A DNA stretch of 64,000 nucleotides from Thermomonas aquatica (GCF_006337105.1 NZ_CP040871.1:186001-250000); one strand, 5' to 3'. Positions 45,138 to 53,231 are shown, counted from the first letter of the stretch. Notes: a model not told the origin generated them from the sequence alone. Program-made: numbers and translations.

Positions 45138-47905
45138 TTCGCTTTCCCCTTCTTCGGCTTGGCCTGGCCCGCCGTCATCTTGGTGTAGAGGTCGAACAGC
45201 TTTTCCAGCCGCTCGGTATCGTTCTTGAACTTGCGGCCGATGTAGATGCGTTCCAGCGTCTCATCGTTCTTTTCGTGCGCCCGGCGCAAGTCGTCCGGCA
45301 TGGTGTCCGGGTCGTATAGGTCGGCGATCGTTGCCGGGAAATGTGCTTCGCGGGCCAACAGGATTTCCTGGGCGCAGGCCGTCAGGTCGGCCTTGTTCTG
45401 TTCGGTCAGCGTTGGGATCGGGAAAGTGTTCCAGCCGAGGGTGTTGGAATACGAGAAATCGGTTCGCATTCGCACGCAAACTGTTCCCACCCAAACCCAG
45501 TGCAAGCGTGAAGCGATAAGGGCAAGGTTCCACAGCGGAGCATCATAGAGCGCAAAGTTGCGATCACTTATGACGTTCGGCGCTGGCAATAGACCGACCG
45601 GAAGAAACGGGCGACCCTCAGAACTCACTCTTGGCACTACAAGCAAGTGACTCTCTGACTGATTCATTTCACGAAACTGGTGCGGTCTCGCTGCCATTTT
45701 CCGAGCACCAGGATCAGGACTTTTCAGTCTTGTCGCTCTAACTGCCTCTAAACGCTGCGCCAATCCACGGATCGCTAACGCCTCATCGAGGTATTCGTCC
45801 TCGATCCAAATACAAAATCGTATGGAACCGTTGATGAACTCATCAGACCCATAAACTTGACGAACAAAGCGGTCGCGCTGATCTTTCGTAAGCTCTAAGT
45901 CGCGCAGTTGACTAGGAGTCAAATACAAATGGCCGCCATCGTATCCCGTGTTTCCGCGGACCATTTCAGCAAAGCCATTACTATTTCGCGTCGCAGGCTC
46001 AACGATGTAACTAGGCCCTGAAACCAAATAGGCGTTGATGTTCTCAACTTCTTTTAGGATGGATGAGTCATTTTCCCCAGGAGAGAAAAGACTCTTCATT
46101 CTCCGCGGCTCCCGCGAAATGCAAACGATGACAACGGTAACCCCTGCATTGTGGCTAGCCAGGTTTGCCCACTTGAATGACGAGTAGGCGAATTGAATCT
46201 GGCTCTCCGTCGCGTAGATCGCTGGCCATAGAATTGGCACCTGTTGGCCCTGGCAAATGGAGTTCGTAGCCACGAAGGCTGCCGATGCCTGCGTGTGCCC
46301 TCCATACTCCGCAGCCTTCATGAACCAACCAGCTACATAGTCAAGCAGTTTCCAGTTCTTTGCGCGTCCTTCAAACACCGCGGCCATATCGGATTTTTGA
46401 TCCTTCGTCTGCCACGTTGAACCAAGATAAGGAGGGTTACCGCAGATGTAGGTTTCGCCGCCCTCGTTCTCGAAGTCGATTTCCGACTGGTCCAGCGGCG
46501 TATTGAACAGGTCATCGCCGACCAGCTTCACTCCCGTGCCAGTCGGTGGACAAATGGCCAGCCAATCCAGGCGCAAGGCATTTCCGCATGTGATCCAGTT
46601 CTGGCTATCCAACGGGAGCACATGCGTCAGCGCTTCCTTCTGACCGCGATACATCACATCGCACTGGAACTCCGCGATGATCAGCGCCAGACGCGCAATC
46701 TCTGCAGGGAAGTCGCGCAGCTCGATCCCGCGGAAGTTGTTGATCGGGATTTCCGATGCCAGATTGGCCTCGCCACGGAGGCGGTTGATCTGGGCTTCGA
46801 TCTCGCGCATCTGCTTGTAGGCGATAACCAGGAAGTTGCCGCTGCCGCACGCCGGATCGAACACCCGGATGTGTGCCATGCGCTTGCGCAGGTTCAGCAG
46901 CTTGATCTTGTTGTCGCCCGCGGCTTCCAGTTGTGCCCGTAGGTCATCCAGGAATAGCGGGTTCAGCACTTTCAAGATGTTGGGCACGCTGGTGTAGTGC
47001 ATGCCTAGGGCGCCGCGCTCTTCGTCATCGGCCACCGCCTGGATCATCGACCCGAAGATGTCGGGATTGATCTGCCTCCAGTTCAATTGCCCGGCCTGGT
47101 ACAGGTAAGAGCGCGCCGTGCGCGTGAACTTCGGTACGTCGGTGCTACCGGAGAACAGCCCGCCGTTGACGTAAGGGAACTCGGTCGCCCAGCGCGGCAA
47201 TCCGGCTGCAGCCCGGTCTTCCGTCTTGGTGTTCATGGCGCGGAAGATCGTTTCCAGCACCTCGTGGACGTTGGAGCCGTCTCGCTCGCTCATCCGGTCC
47301 ACGGTGGTGGTGAACAAGGAGGCGCCGGGGAAGATGTCGGTGTCTTCGGCGAAGAAGCAGAACACCAGGCGGGCCATGAAGTGGTTCATGTCCGGTCGGC
47401 GCTCGAACGTCGCCCATGCCGGGTTCTCGCGCAGCAGCTCGATGTACAACTTGTTCAGGCGACCCGTCGCCCGAACGTCGATGGGGTTGTCCTTGATCTC
47501 CTTGATCGTGGAGATGCCGGCCAGCGGCAGGAAGAAGCCGAAGTGGTCGGGAAACTGGGGGAACTCGCAGGCGATGGCGTCGCCCGTGGCCAGCTCCTCG
47601 GCTTCCAGCGTCGTCCCGTCGGTGGCCAGGATGAACTTGGCCTTGGCCTGGGCGGTCTTCGGGCTGGCCTTCAATGCGGTGAGGGTCTGCCCCACCTGGC
47701 CCGGCTCGGCCACGGCGATGTGGATATGGTTGCGCTGCAGCACGCCGCCCGGCAGATCGGAGTTGTTGCTGTCGCCCTTGCGCAGGCGCGCAATGGTCGT
47801 CGCCTTGTTGCCGAAGGCTTCCAGGAACTGGAACGGGAACTCCGCGCCCACGAACGCCTTCTCGGCTAGTTCGGATAGTGCCTGTTCAATCTCTACGGCA
47901 TTCAT
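45134..47905 (-). CDS. Class I SAM-dependent DNA methyltransferase, MmeI-like without nuclease motif
   Basis: A 923-aa adenine-type DNA methyltransferase. SAM motif I is VFDPACGSGNFLVIAYKQM (about 350-368), and motif IV NPPY is in YICGNPPYLGSTWQTKD (about 488-491). The N-terminal 150 residues correspond to the MmeI N-domain, but the PD-(D/E)XK signature expected there (an ExK such as YKGK) is absent; this region reads HIHIAVAEPGQVGQTLTALK. The helical spacer (MNHFMARLVFCFFAEDTDIFPG) and target-recognition region (about 495-780, AT-rich at the DNA level) follow. First gene of the leftward operon; divergent from umuD with a 219-bp shared promoter region. Confidence 0.88.
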   Translation of the reverse strand: MNAVEIEQALSELAEKAFVGAEFPFQFLEAFGNKATTIARLRKGDSNNSDLPGGVLQRNHIHIAVAEPGQVGQTLTALKASPKTAQAKAKFILATDGTTLEAEELATGDAIACEFPQFPDHFGFFLPLAGISTIKEIKDNPIDVRATGRLNKLYIELLRENPAWATFERRPDMNHFMARLVFCFFAEDTDIFPGASLFTTTVDRMSERDGSNVHEVLETIFRAMNTKTEDRAAAGLPRWATEFPYVNGGLFSGSTDVPKFTRTARSYLYQAGQLNWRQINPDIFGSMIQAVADDEERGALGMHYTSVPNILKVLNPLFLDDLRAQLEAAGDNKIKLLNLRKRMAHIRVFDPACGSGNFLVIAYKQMREIEAQINRLRGEANLASEIPINNFRGIELRDFPAEIARLALIIAEFQCDVMYRGQKEALTHVLPLDSQNWITCGNALRLDWLAICPPTGTGVKLVGDDLFNTPLDQSEIDFENEGGETYICGNPPYLGSTWQTKDQKSDMAAVFEGRAKNWKLLDYVAGWFMKAAEYGGHTQASAAFVATNSICQGQQVPILWPAIYATESQIQFAYSSFKWANLASHNAGVTVVIVCISREPRRMKSLFSPGENDSSILKEVENINAYLVSGPSYIVEPATRNSNGFAEMVRGNTGYDGGHLYLTPSQLRDLELTKDQRDRFVRQVYGSDEFINGSIRFCIWIEDEYLDEALAIRGLAQRLEAVRATRLKSPDPGARKMAARPHQFREMNQSESHLLVVPRVSSEGRPFLPVGLLPAPNVISDRNFALYDAPLWNLALIASRLHWVWVGTVCVRMRTDFSYSNTLGWNTFPIPTLTEQNKADLTACAQEILLAREAHFPATIADLYDPDTMPDDLRRAHEKNDETLERIYIGRKFKNDTERLEKLFDLYTKMTAGQAKPKKGKAK

Positions 47906-47968
47906 GCAAGGGCGGTTTCCGGCTCTGGACGCGGCCCGGATGGGCCAGATAGGGGATTTCCGATTCTC

Positions 47969-47985
47969 CCACGGCCCTGCCGTGG
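47969..47985. promoter_or_regulatory. Perfect 17-bp palindromic hairpin between the methyltransferase and umuD
   Basis: CCACGGC, loop CCT, GCCGTGG. It lies 64 bp upstream of the methyltransferase ATG in the divergent gap and could be an operator of a regulator or a 5'-UTR hairpin. No T tract. Confidence 0.4.
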
Positions 47986-48014
47986 AACAACAACCTCCTA
48001 AGCGTGATCGCAGG

Positions 48015-48043
48015 TTCCACGCCCCAGTTCAGTCAAATACTAA
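48015..48043 (+). promoter_or_regulatory. Putative umuDC promoter with LexA-like box
   Basis: TTCCAC (48015-48020), 17-nt spacer, TACTAA (48038-48043). The -10 overlaps TTCAGTCAAATACTAA (48028-48043), an imperfect match to the TTAGN6TACTA-type LexA box known in Xylella. SOS control is expected for umuDC but the left half-site is degenerate. Confidence 0.4.
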
Positions 48044-48124
48044 TGGCGAGGCATTGGGGCCGGGCGTAGCCTCTTCTCCCCGTGTCTCACCGTTTGAGTC
48101 GCGGGCCTTTCAGGATCACCCGCC

Positions 48125-48580
48125 ATGCTCGCCCGACACATACCCGACCCCCCTACCTTGATCGGCCCCATCGGGGTCTTCACCGCCCGCTCGCTGCCCA
48201 TGCTGGCCATGCGTGCGGCGTGTGGCTTCCCTAGTCCGGCGGAAGACTTCTTCCGCGAAGACGACCGACTCGATCTCAACGAAAAGCTCATTGCCAACCC
48301 GCCGGCCACCTTCTTTGCCTGGGCCGACTGCGGGGGCTCGATGGTGGACTACGGCATCCACGACGGTGATCTGTTGATCGTCGACCGTTCGATCAACCCG
48401 CGGCCCGGGCATACGGTGCTGGTGCTGTGGGAAGGCGGGTACACCGTCAAGCGGCTCGCCGTGCACGCTAATCGGTTCATTCTGCTGGCGAGCAAGGGGC
48501 ATCCTGCCATCGTCGTCCCGGACGACATCGAGCTCGATGTCTGGGGTGTCGTGCGCAGCAACGTGCATTTCCATGTCTGA
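48125..48580 (+). CDS. umuD: UmuD-like S24 peptidase, Pol V accessory subunit
   Basis: A 151-aa self-cleaving protein. The likely cleavage site is Cys33-Gly34 in [13 protein letters not shown], the nucleophile Ser72 is in [23 protein letters not shown], and the general base Lys109 is in [10 protein letters not shown]. RecA-stimulated cleavage gives UmuD', the active partner of UmuC. Length is close to E. coli UmuD (139). It overlaps umuC by 8 bp and is divergent from the methyltransferase operon. Carried on the integrated element. Confidence 0.93.
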   Translation: MLARHIPDPPTLIGPIGVFTARSLPMLAMRAACGFPSPAEDFFREDDRLDLNEKLIANPPATFFAWADCGGSMVDYGIHDGDLLIVDRSINPRPGHTVLVLWEGGYTVKRLAVHANRFILLASKGHPAIVVPDDIELDVWGVVRSNVHFHV

Positions 48581-49871
48581 GCCGGCACCACGCTTCGGCC
48601 TGATCGACGGGAACACGTTCTATGTCTCGTGCGAGCGGGCGTGGGATGCCTCGCTACGGGACGTGCCTGCGGTCGTGCTCGGGAATGGCGATGGGTGTTG
48701 CATCGCCCTGTCGCCGGAGGCCAAGGCGCTGGGGCTCAAGATCGGCACTCCGATCTTCCAGGTGCCCGACGACATCCGCAGGCAGGTGCAGGTGCGTTCG
48801 GCCAACTTCGCGTTGTATGGCGATATCTCCGCCCGGATCGTGACGATCCTGCGCGACCTGTTCCCGCGGGTGGAGGTCTACTCGATCGACGAGAACTTCG
48901 TCGATGTCGAGGGCATCAAGGATCCGGTCGCGCTCTGCCTGGAAGCGCGTCGACGCATCCTCCAGTGGGTCGGGATCCCCTGCTGCGTGGGGCTCGGTAT
49001 CACGCGCACGCTGGCCAAGGCGGGCAACAAGCTCGCAAAGAATCAGTCCAAGCGCGCCATCCGTGCTGGACGCCTCGCCGTGTTCCACGCCACGCCAGAG
49101 AACATCCACCAACTTTCGGTCGAGGATGTCTGGGGAGTGGGCCATCGCTATGCCGCTCGCCTCGCTAAGGAGGGCGTCCACACGGCAGCCGACCTAGCTG
49201 CGTTGCCAGAGGAGGCAGTTCGGAGTCGCTACGGGGTAGTGCTCGCACGCACACAGCAAGAGCTACGTGGCATCCCATGCGGCGACCTCGAGCTGGATGA
49301 GCCTGACCGCAAGCAGATCGTGGTCTCGCGGATGTTCGGCCGGGACGTGGTTGACCCATTCGATGCTCTGGCGACCTTCGCAACGGTGGCGTGCGAGAAG
49401 ATGCGCGGCCGGGGCCTGGCCGCCGGCGCCCTTTGGGTCTGGCTGGACGGCAACGCTCACAAGGACGACGGGTTCCACGCCTCGCGCGCCGTGCCCCTCC
49501 CCTTCCCGACCCGCGACACGGGCGAGGTGCTACGCGCCGTTCGCTTCCTGTCCGAGACGATGATGAAGCGCGACCAGCTCTTCAAGCGTGGTGGCGTCGG
49601 CCTCGCTGATCTTGTTCGCAGCGAGCAGCGACAAGCCGACCTGTTCCACGGCCCAGATGAGCGCAGGGAACGCGGCATGGAAGTCATGGACCGCATCAAC
49701 GCCAAGTTCGGACGCGGCACCGTAGGCGTTGGCACCACGGGCTGGAGGGTTGGTGGCCGTCGTCCAGGCGAGCCGATCAGGACGCCCAAGGACGCGCAGT
49801 GGCGCCCAACGCTGAAGTTCCTCTCGCCTTCCTACACGACGAAATGGAGCGAGCTGCTGCGGGTCCGGTAA
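48573..49871 (+). CDS. umuC: DNA polymerase V catalytic subunit UmuC
   Basis: A 432-aa Y-family polymerase (E. coli 422). Catalytic acidic residues are in [18 protein letters not shown] (D12) and [13 protein letters not shown] (D106, E107). The thumb and little finger follow ([35 protein letters not shown]), and the UmuC C-terminal domain is complete. It extends lesions left by replicative polymerase, with UmuD'. ATG overlaps the umuD stop (ATGTCTGA). Confidence 0.95.
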   Translation: MSEPAPRFGLIDGNTFYVSCERAWDASLRDVPAVVLGNGDGCCIALSPEAKALGLKIGTPIFQVPDDIRRQVQVRSANFALYGDISARIVTILRDLFPRVEVYSIDENFVDVEGIKDPVALCLEARRRILQWVGIPCCVGLGITRTLAKAGNKLAKNQSKRAIRAGRLAVFHATPENIHQLSVEDVWGVGHRYAARLAKEGVHTAADLAALPEEAVRSRYGVVLARTQQELRGIPCGDLELDEPDRKQIVVSRMFGRDVVDPFDALATFATVACEKMRGRGLAAGALWVWLDGNAHKDDGFHASRAVPLPFPTRDTGEVLRAVRFLSETMMKRDQLFKRGGVGLADLVRSEQRQADLFHGPDERRERGMEVMDRINAKFGRGTVGVGTTGWRVGGRRPGEPIRTPKDAQWRPTLKFLSPSYTTKWSELLRVR

Positions 49872-49887
49872 GGCTGGGCGGCCCCGC

Positions 49888-49929
49888 CCGGCAGGACGTT
49901 CCCGCGGCGATTGCGGGCTTGCCTGCCGG
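49888..49929 (-). repeat. Stem-loop motif, copy A
   Basis: On the minus strand an outer stem CCGGCAGG/CCTGCCGG encloses CAAG, an inner stem CCCGC/GCGGG, a 7-nt loop and a 5-nt bulge. The same architecture with substitutions occurs at 52137-52175. It lies about 120 nt downstream of the ParB-like remnant at 50050 and directly after umuC on the other strand. Confidence 0.55.
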
Positions 49930-49990
49930 CCGATGCCGAAGAGATCCCCCAACCGGATCCCCGGAAACTAAGCCAGGGCGCTGGGGGTGC

Positions 49991-50049
49991 AGCCCCCACG
50001 CTGGGATGAAACCATGCCCGATAGGCATGTGCAGCCATACGTGGGGGCT
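49991..50049 (-). terminator. Large stem-loop directly after the ParB-like remnant
   Basis: AGCCCCCACG (49991-50000) and CGTGGGGGCT (50040-50049) pair perfectly over 10 bp and enclose a small hairpin ATGCC/GGCAT. It abuts the stop codon at 50050, so it may end that transcript or mark a recombination boundary. Confidence 0.45.
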
Positions 50050-50307
50050 TCAGAAAGTGTAGTGCCATTCCCGGCCACCTGCATCTGCCACACGCACTAG
50101 TGCGGCGCGACCGATGTTCTCGGTGTTCATCGTGGCGGTCTGCCCGTGCTTGTTGGTGAACTTGCGTGACGGCTGCTCCTCACTCTGCGTTTGCAGAGTG
50201 AGGGTGGATTTCATGTCGGCGACCGTGTGCGGGCTGACATGCACACGTCGCGCGATTTCCTCGTTGCTCCATGTGCGCCACTCGTCATCCGCGAGCATCA
50301 GACTCAC
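50050..50307 (-). pseudogene. C-terminal remnant of a ParB-like plasmid/phage partition protein
   Basis: The frame encodes RHAVSLMLADDEWRTWSNEE, then IARRVHVSPHTVADMKSTLTLQ, an HTH region typical of ParB-like proteins of plasmids and phages (pattern ADKR.AV..LL.D.EW..WS..EIAR...VS), followed by KFTNKHGQTATMNTENIGR, the conserved short tail motif. The open frame extends upstream to about 50380 (TQTPRANADKRHAVS) before a stop, and the N-terminal ParB nuclease-like domain is missing, so this is a truncated gene. The GTG at 50307 is a nominal start. Confidence 0.6.
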
Positions 50308-50436
50308 GGCATGGCGCTTGTCGGCATTGGCGCGCGGAGTCTGTGTTTGGGCCAGTGTGCGCTGCGTGTTTGCGGCAGTCCGCTATGGGCCCCTTTTTAC
50401 GTAATTTCCATCCGAACGCAGCCAACGGGGAACTAC

Positions 50437-51174
50437 ATGGAATGCAACAATTGCGGAAGCGAGCTTCTCGCTGCGCACCGCTATTGCCCCTCGTGCGGGC
50501 ATAGATCCGATCCGGACAGCTCTACTGCAACCTCTGAAGGTGAGCCAGCTCCCATAGATTCTCCTTTACCTCATTTCGGAAGGACAAAGCTGAAGTGGTG
50601 GGGAATGCTTCCCTCCGTGGCTAAAGGGCCTCTCATCCCTGCTGAATATGCTTGGTTGAAAGATGAGCTTGCGATCTCGGTTCATGAGAACTATCTCATC
50701 GTTACGCCAAGTGCTGATACGCACTCTGGGGTGGCGGACTTCGCCACAAGCGGTGCGATCCCACTACTCACACTGTTTGCTGGGCCTATGCGTATCGCAA
50801 AAGACAAACTAGCCAACGCGAACGAGGCTGCGTCTGACAGTGGGATGCAGCGAGCCTTTGATTCGAAGGCGATGCTGTGGGGCAAGGTGCAGGGGGCTCA
50901 GGTCTGGGAGTACTGCCAGCGCAAGTTCTTTGGGATGAAGACCCCTTCGAAGATCGCATTGAGATGCGACCTCTACTCGCCGAACGGCGCTGTGCCATTC
51001 CTGATTCCGTTGGTCAGGTCACAGGACACCCTGGTTCAAGATCCGGTTAGAGCGATTGGCTGCCCGCTTATAGTGAAGTTGGCCGACATTCGAGAAAAAG
51101 ACATGCTGGGCGTATTCAATGACGCCATGCGTCGCTTCTACACGCAAGAGTGGTGCGAGGAACCGTTCCAGTAG
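50437..51174 (+). CDS. Hypothetical protein with N-terminal zinc ribbon
   Basis: A 245-aa protein starting MECNNCGSELLAAHRYCPSC, a four-cysteine zinc ribbon, then an acidic linker and an unknown globular domain (LIPAEYAWLKDELAISVHENYLIVTPSADTHSG). A segment ADFATSGAIPLLTLFAGPMRI is hydrophobic but short. GGGGA 6 nt before the ATG supports the start. AT content and codon use differ from the flanks. Function unknown; stands alone between the ParB remnant and the toxin-antitoxin pair. Confidence 0.75.
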   Translation: MECNNCGSELLAAHRYCPSCGHRSDPDSSTATSEGEPAPIDSPLPHFGRTKLKWWGMLPSVAKGPLIPAEYAWLKDELAISVHENYLIVTPSADTHSGVADFATSGAIPLLTLFAGPMRIAKDKLANANEAASDSGMQRAFDSKAMLWGKVQGAQVWEYCQRKFFGMKTPSKIALRCDLYSPNGAVPFLIPLVRSQDTLVQDPVRAIGCPLIVKLADIREKDMLGVFNDAMRRFYTQEWCEEPFQ

Positions 51175-51240
51175 CAGTACGACCCTCGCGAGGAGATTGG
51201 CATCGTCTAGATTTAAGTCGTCAACACGCGAAGGGCGCGC

Positions 51241-51660
51241 TCAAGCGAGCACTTCTAAACCCTTGCGCTGTACGAGATTCAAGAGTTTGAGTGCGGGGCC
51301 ATCAGGATTCTTTTCCCCCGACTCCCATTGCGCAACGCTACTCTTGCTGACGTTCAAGTACATGGCAAAAACTGGCTGAGATACCTTTTCACGCTTCCGA
51401 AGGGCAGCAATTTGCGCTCCCGCAAATTTGACCACGGGTTCCAGGCAAAGCTTGTCAAATTCACGCATGGTTTCAACCTTCACCACGCCCGCCTTATGCA
51501 AGCCAGACATGGTCTCGTGAATGGAAGCCAAGATTGGGCTTGCGCTCTTCCTGACCGCCTTGACCTTAACCATCGTTACCTTCGCTCGCCGGGCCTTCGG
51601 ACCGAGACGAGCCTTCTTAATGGCCACATCATTCGGCTTCTTCAACACCTTCATCGTCAT
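51241..51660 (-). CDS. XRE-family antitoxin / regulator
   Basis: A 139-aa protein (ATG 51660, or 51654). The C-terminal XRE helix-turn-helix is FAGAQIAALRKREKVSQPVF, then AMYLNVSKSSVAQWESGEKNPDGPALKLLNL; the N-terminus is Lys-rich. It is encoded just after, and overlapping by about 30 bp, the RelE-type toxin, so the pair has toxin-first order as in HigBA. It should repress the promoter at 52068-52040. Confidence 0.82.
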   Translation of the reverse strand: MTMKVLKKPNDVAIKKARLGPKARRAKVTMVKVKAVRKSASPILASIHETMSGLHKAGVVKVETMREFDKLCLEPVVKFAGAQIAALRKREKVSQPVFAMYLNVSKSSVAQWESGEKNPDGPALKLLNLVQRKGLEVLA

Positions 51661-52024
51661 CTTCAATCTCCGAAATCTCGCCAGCGGCAATAGCCTCCTC
51701 AATTTGCGCCTGAGTGAGCTTGCCAAACTCCTTCGCCATCTTTTTGAGCGCCTTTTCCTCTTTCTCGTCGATGTTGTCTCTCTGGCTCTTTGGGAATCCA
51801 TACACGAAGAACAGGTGGTCGCTGGTTTTGTGCGTCACAAAGGTTCTGTAGCCACCGGATTTCCCACCTCCGTCTCTAGCGACACGCTTCTTAAACACGC
51901 CTCCACCAAGGTCAGCCTCATAGCTACCATCCAATACTTCTTGGGCTGCTTGGAACAACACCGAGTCTGGAATGCCGTTCTGGCGAGCGAAGCGACCAAA
52001 CGCTTTTACCTTGTAAAAGGCCAT
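51629..52024 (-). CDS. RelE/HigB-type toxin
   Basis: A 131-aa protein with the RelE-like core AFYKVKAFGRFARQNGIPDS, VLDGSYEADLGGGVFKKRVARDGGGKSGGYRTFV and HLFFVYGFPKSQRDNID. This is the family of mRNA-cleaving toxins (RelE, subgroup with FFVYGF..K...N). The acidic C-terminal tail is unusual. ATG 52024 has GGAG 5 nt upstream; a TTG two codons earlier is less likely. Two-gene operon with the downstream XRE antitoxin. Confidence 0.82.
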   Translation of the reverse strand: MAFYKVKAFGRFARQNGIPDSVLFQAAQEVLDGSYEADLGGGVFKKRVARDGGGKSGGYRTFVTHKTSDHLFFVYGFPKSQRDNIDEKEEKALKKMAKEFGKLTQAQIEEAIAAGEISEIEDDDEGVEEAE

Positions 52025-52039
52025 CAAAGCTCCGTATTA

Positions 52040-52068
52040 AATATATCACTTAGTGGTACACAAATCAA
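52040..52068 (-). promoter_or_regulatory. Toxin-antitoxin promoter with palindromic operator
   Basis: TTGATT (52068-52063), 17-nt spacer, TATATT (52045-52040) on the minus strand. The spacer holds CACTTAGTG (52047-52055), a 9-bp near-palindrome that is a likely antitoxin operator. Confidence 0.65.
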
Positions 52069-52136
52069 CAGGTTGGAGAGATGTCAAAAGAGGGCGCCAT
52101 GCGCCTGCTGAGCGAAGCATAAGGGTGGCACCGCGC

Positions 52137-52175
52137 GGCAGGACATCCCCGGCACGATTGACGGGCTTGCCTACC
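52137..52175 (-). repeat. Stem-loop motif, copy B
   Basis: On the minus strand GGTAGG/CCTGCC (one G-U pair) encloses CAAG, CCCG/CGGG and a 10-nt loop. About 80% identical to copy A at 49888-49929. On the plus strand the G-U pair would be a C-A mismatch, which suggests the minus-strand RNA is the functional form. Confidence 0.55.
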
Positions 52176-52545
52176 AGCCGAAACCAACGGGGCCGGTCAG
52201 GTAGGTCGTTCCAGTCCGTATGATGCCTACACCATCAAAAGGACAAGGCGCCACCTTCTCGTTGAGTTCCGGGATGCCCTTCTCGCGCACCGTGATGGCG
52301 CGGCTGACGGTGCGTGCGCCGACCCCCGCCTTGTCCGCGAGCTTTTCGACCGTCCTACCAATGTCGGCACCTTGTTGCCGAACGGCGACAAGGTCCTATT
52401 TGCGACTGCCTGCGAGCGCAACCTGCCGCTCCCTCGCCTTGCGCTCCTCGAACGGCTTCATAGCCGCAACCGCACGAGCGAGCTGCGACGGCGTGAGGTG
52501 CCGACGCGCTGCGTTCTCGCCGGTGACGAACGGGAAGGGGTCGGC
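52171..52545 (-). pseudogene. ParB-like pseudogene with an internal stop
   Basis: The frame reads FPFVTGENAARRHLTPSQLA, then RAVAAMKPFEERKARERQVALAGSRK, a TAG at 52398-52396, and after it ADIGRTVEKLADKAGVGART, VSRAITVREKGIPELNEKVA. This is the middle of a ParB-like protein (NLHRRHLT..QRA helix-turn-helix region). An upstream TAA at 52548-52546 cuts off the N-terminus, and the C-terminus ends in unrelated sequence overlapping stem-loop copy B. It is decayed. Confidence 0.65.
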
Positions 52546-52561
52546 TTAGCGCCCTTGGAGT

Positions 52562-52717
52562 CTACGGCGTCTCGCTGATCTCGGGCTTGATGGTGTCCGG
52601 CACTGGCTCGATGTAGGGCGTCAGGCAGGGAATCCGATCAGACAGACCCAACGCCTTTCTGTGCGCCAGCACCTTGAACAGGTCGCGAATGTAAGCCTCG
52701 GTGTTCTGCTCAGACAT
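52562..52717 (-). CDS. Hypothetical 51-aa protein
   Basis: MSEQNTEAYIRDLFKVLAHR, then KALGLSDRIPCLTPYIEPVPDTIKPEISETP. GGAG 6 nt before the ATG and a protein-like composition support it as a gene. No family recognised. The ORF extended to 52927 includes shadow sequence and is not used. Confidence 0.55.
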   Translation of the reverse strand: MSEQNTEAYIRDLFKVLAHRKALGLSDRIPCLTPYIEPVPDTIKPEISETP

Positions 52718-53042
52718 TGCCGTCTCCAGACAAGGAACCCCCGCGATCCGCAGTCGGTCTTGCCCGATAAGCAAGAGGAGGCGGACCGCGAGGGTGACTC
52801 TTTGGATGCGAGCCGGGCCCAGCGCGTCACCGGCCAAAGCCGGCCCCCTTTTCCCTGGGGCCAAGGCGACAAGTGGATAGTAGCCAAAGACGAAGGCTCC
52901 GGTGCCCGCGTGCCAGTTCGGGTCCAACTCTCGGAGGTTGCGGGCTACCGCAGCCTTCGGGTTAGGTTACACCGGTGCCCGGAGACCGCTGGTGGTGGTT
53001 TTCGCAAAGCCCATGAGGAATGCGCGCGCACGCGCGTCACCG
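52718..53042. other. Stretch without a convincing gene
   Basis: 325 bp between the 51-aa gene and the HGG-motif gene. It contains small hairpins (CTTGCCCGATAAGCAAG at about 52763; CCGGC/GCCGG at 52830-52843 with CCCCCTTTT) and a short minus-strand frame beginning MGFAKTTTSGLRAPV. Frames on both strands are weak. Possibly regulatory or decayed. Confidence 0.5.
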
Positions 53043-53231
53043 TCATGTCACCGGCTCGTCTCTGCTTCTCGGCAAGTTCATTGCAGCCCTAGCCTTCCCC
53101 TCAGCCGTTTTCGGTCCAGTCGAGAGCCCGCCGTGGTTCGGACAGCGAGCCTTACCGGGGACGACCTTGCGCACGCAGGGAAACCCCTTCCGAGTCTTGG
53201 CGCCACATAGCGGCCGATCGCGCTTTCGCAT
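53043..53231 (-). CDS. HGGxSTGxKT-motif small protein (phage/island type)
   Basis: A 62-aa protein: MRKRDRPLCGAKTRKGFPCV, then RKVVPGKARCPNHGGLSTGPKTAEGKARAAMNL. The pattern CGA.T..G.PC...V.....C..HGG.STGPKT..GK is typical of small zinc-binding proteins next to replication or packaging genes of phages and islands. ATG 53231 is used; a longer frame exists but looks like shadow. Molecular role unknown. Confidence 0.7.
   Translation of the reverse strand: MRKRDRPLCGAKTRKGFPCVRKVVPGKARCPNHGGLSTGPKTAEGKARAAMNLPRSRDEPVT

Noticed and set aside
45134..47905. Reading the methyltransferase as a self-sufficient type IIL (MmeI-like) restriction enzyme
   Set aside because: The N-terminal region lacks the D-ExK nuclease residues, and two partner genes for translocation and cleavage follow in the same operon.
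50191..50436. N-terminal extension of the zinc-ribbon protein from an ATG at 50191
   Set aside because: The upstream residues are antisense to the ParB-like remnant, and GGGGA precedes the ATG at 50437 where the zinc ribbon begins.
52661..53092. Plus-strand 143-aa frame across the gene-poor stretch
   Set aside because: Overlaps the supported 51-aa gene on the other strand, has no ribosome-binding site and no recognisable domain.
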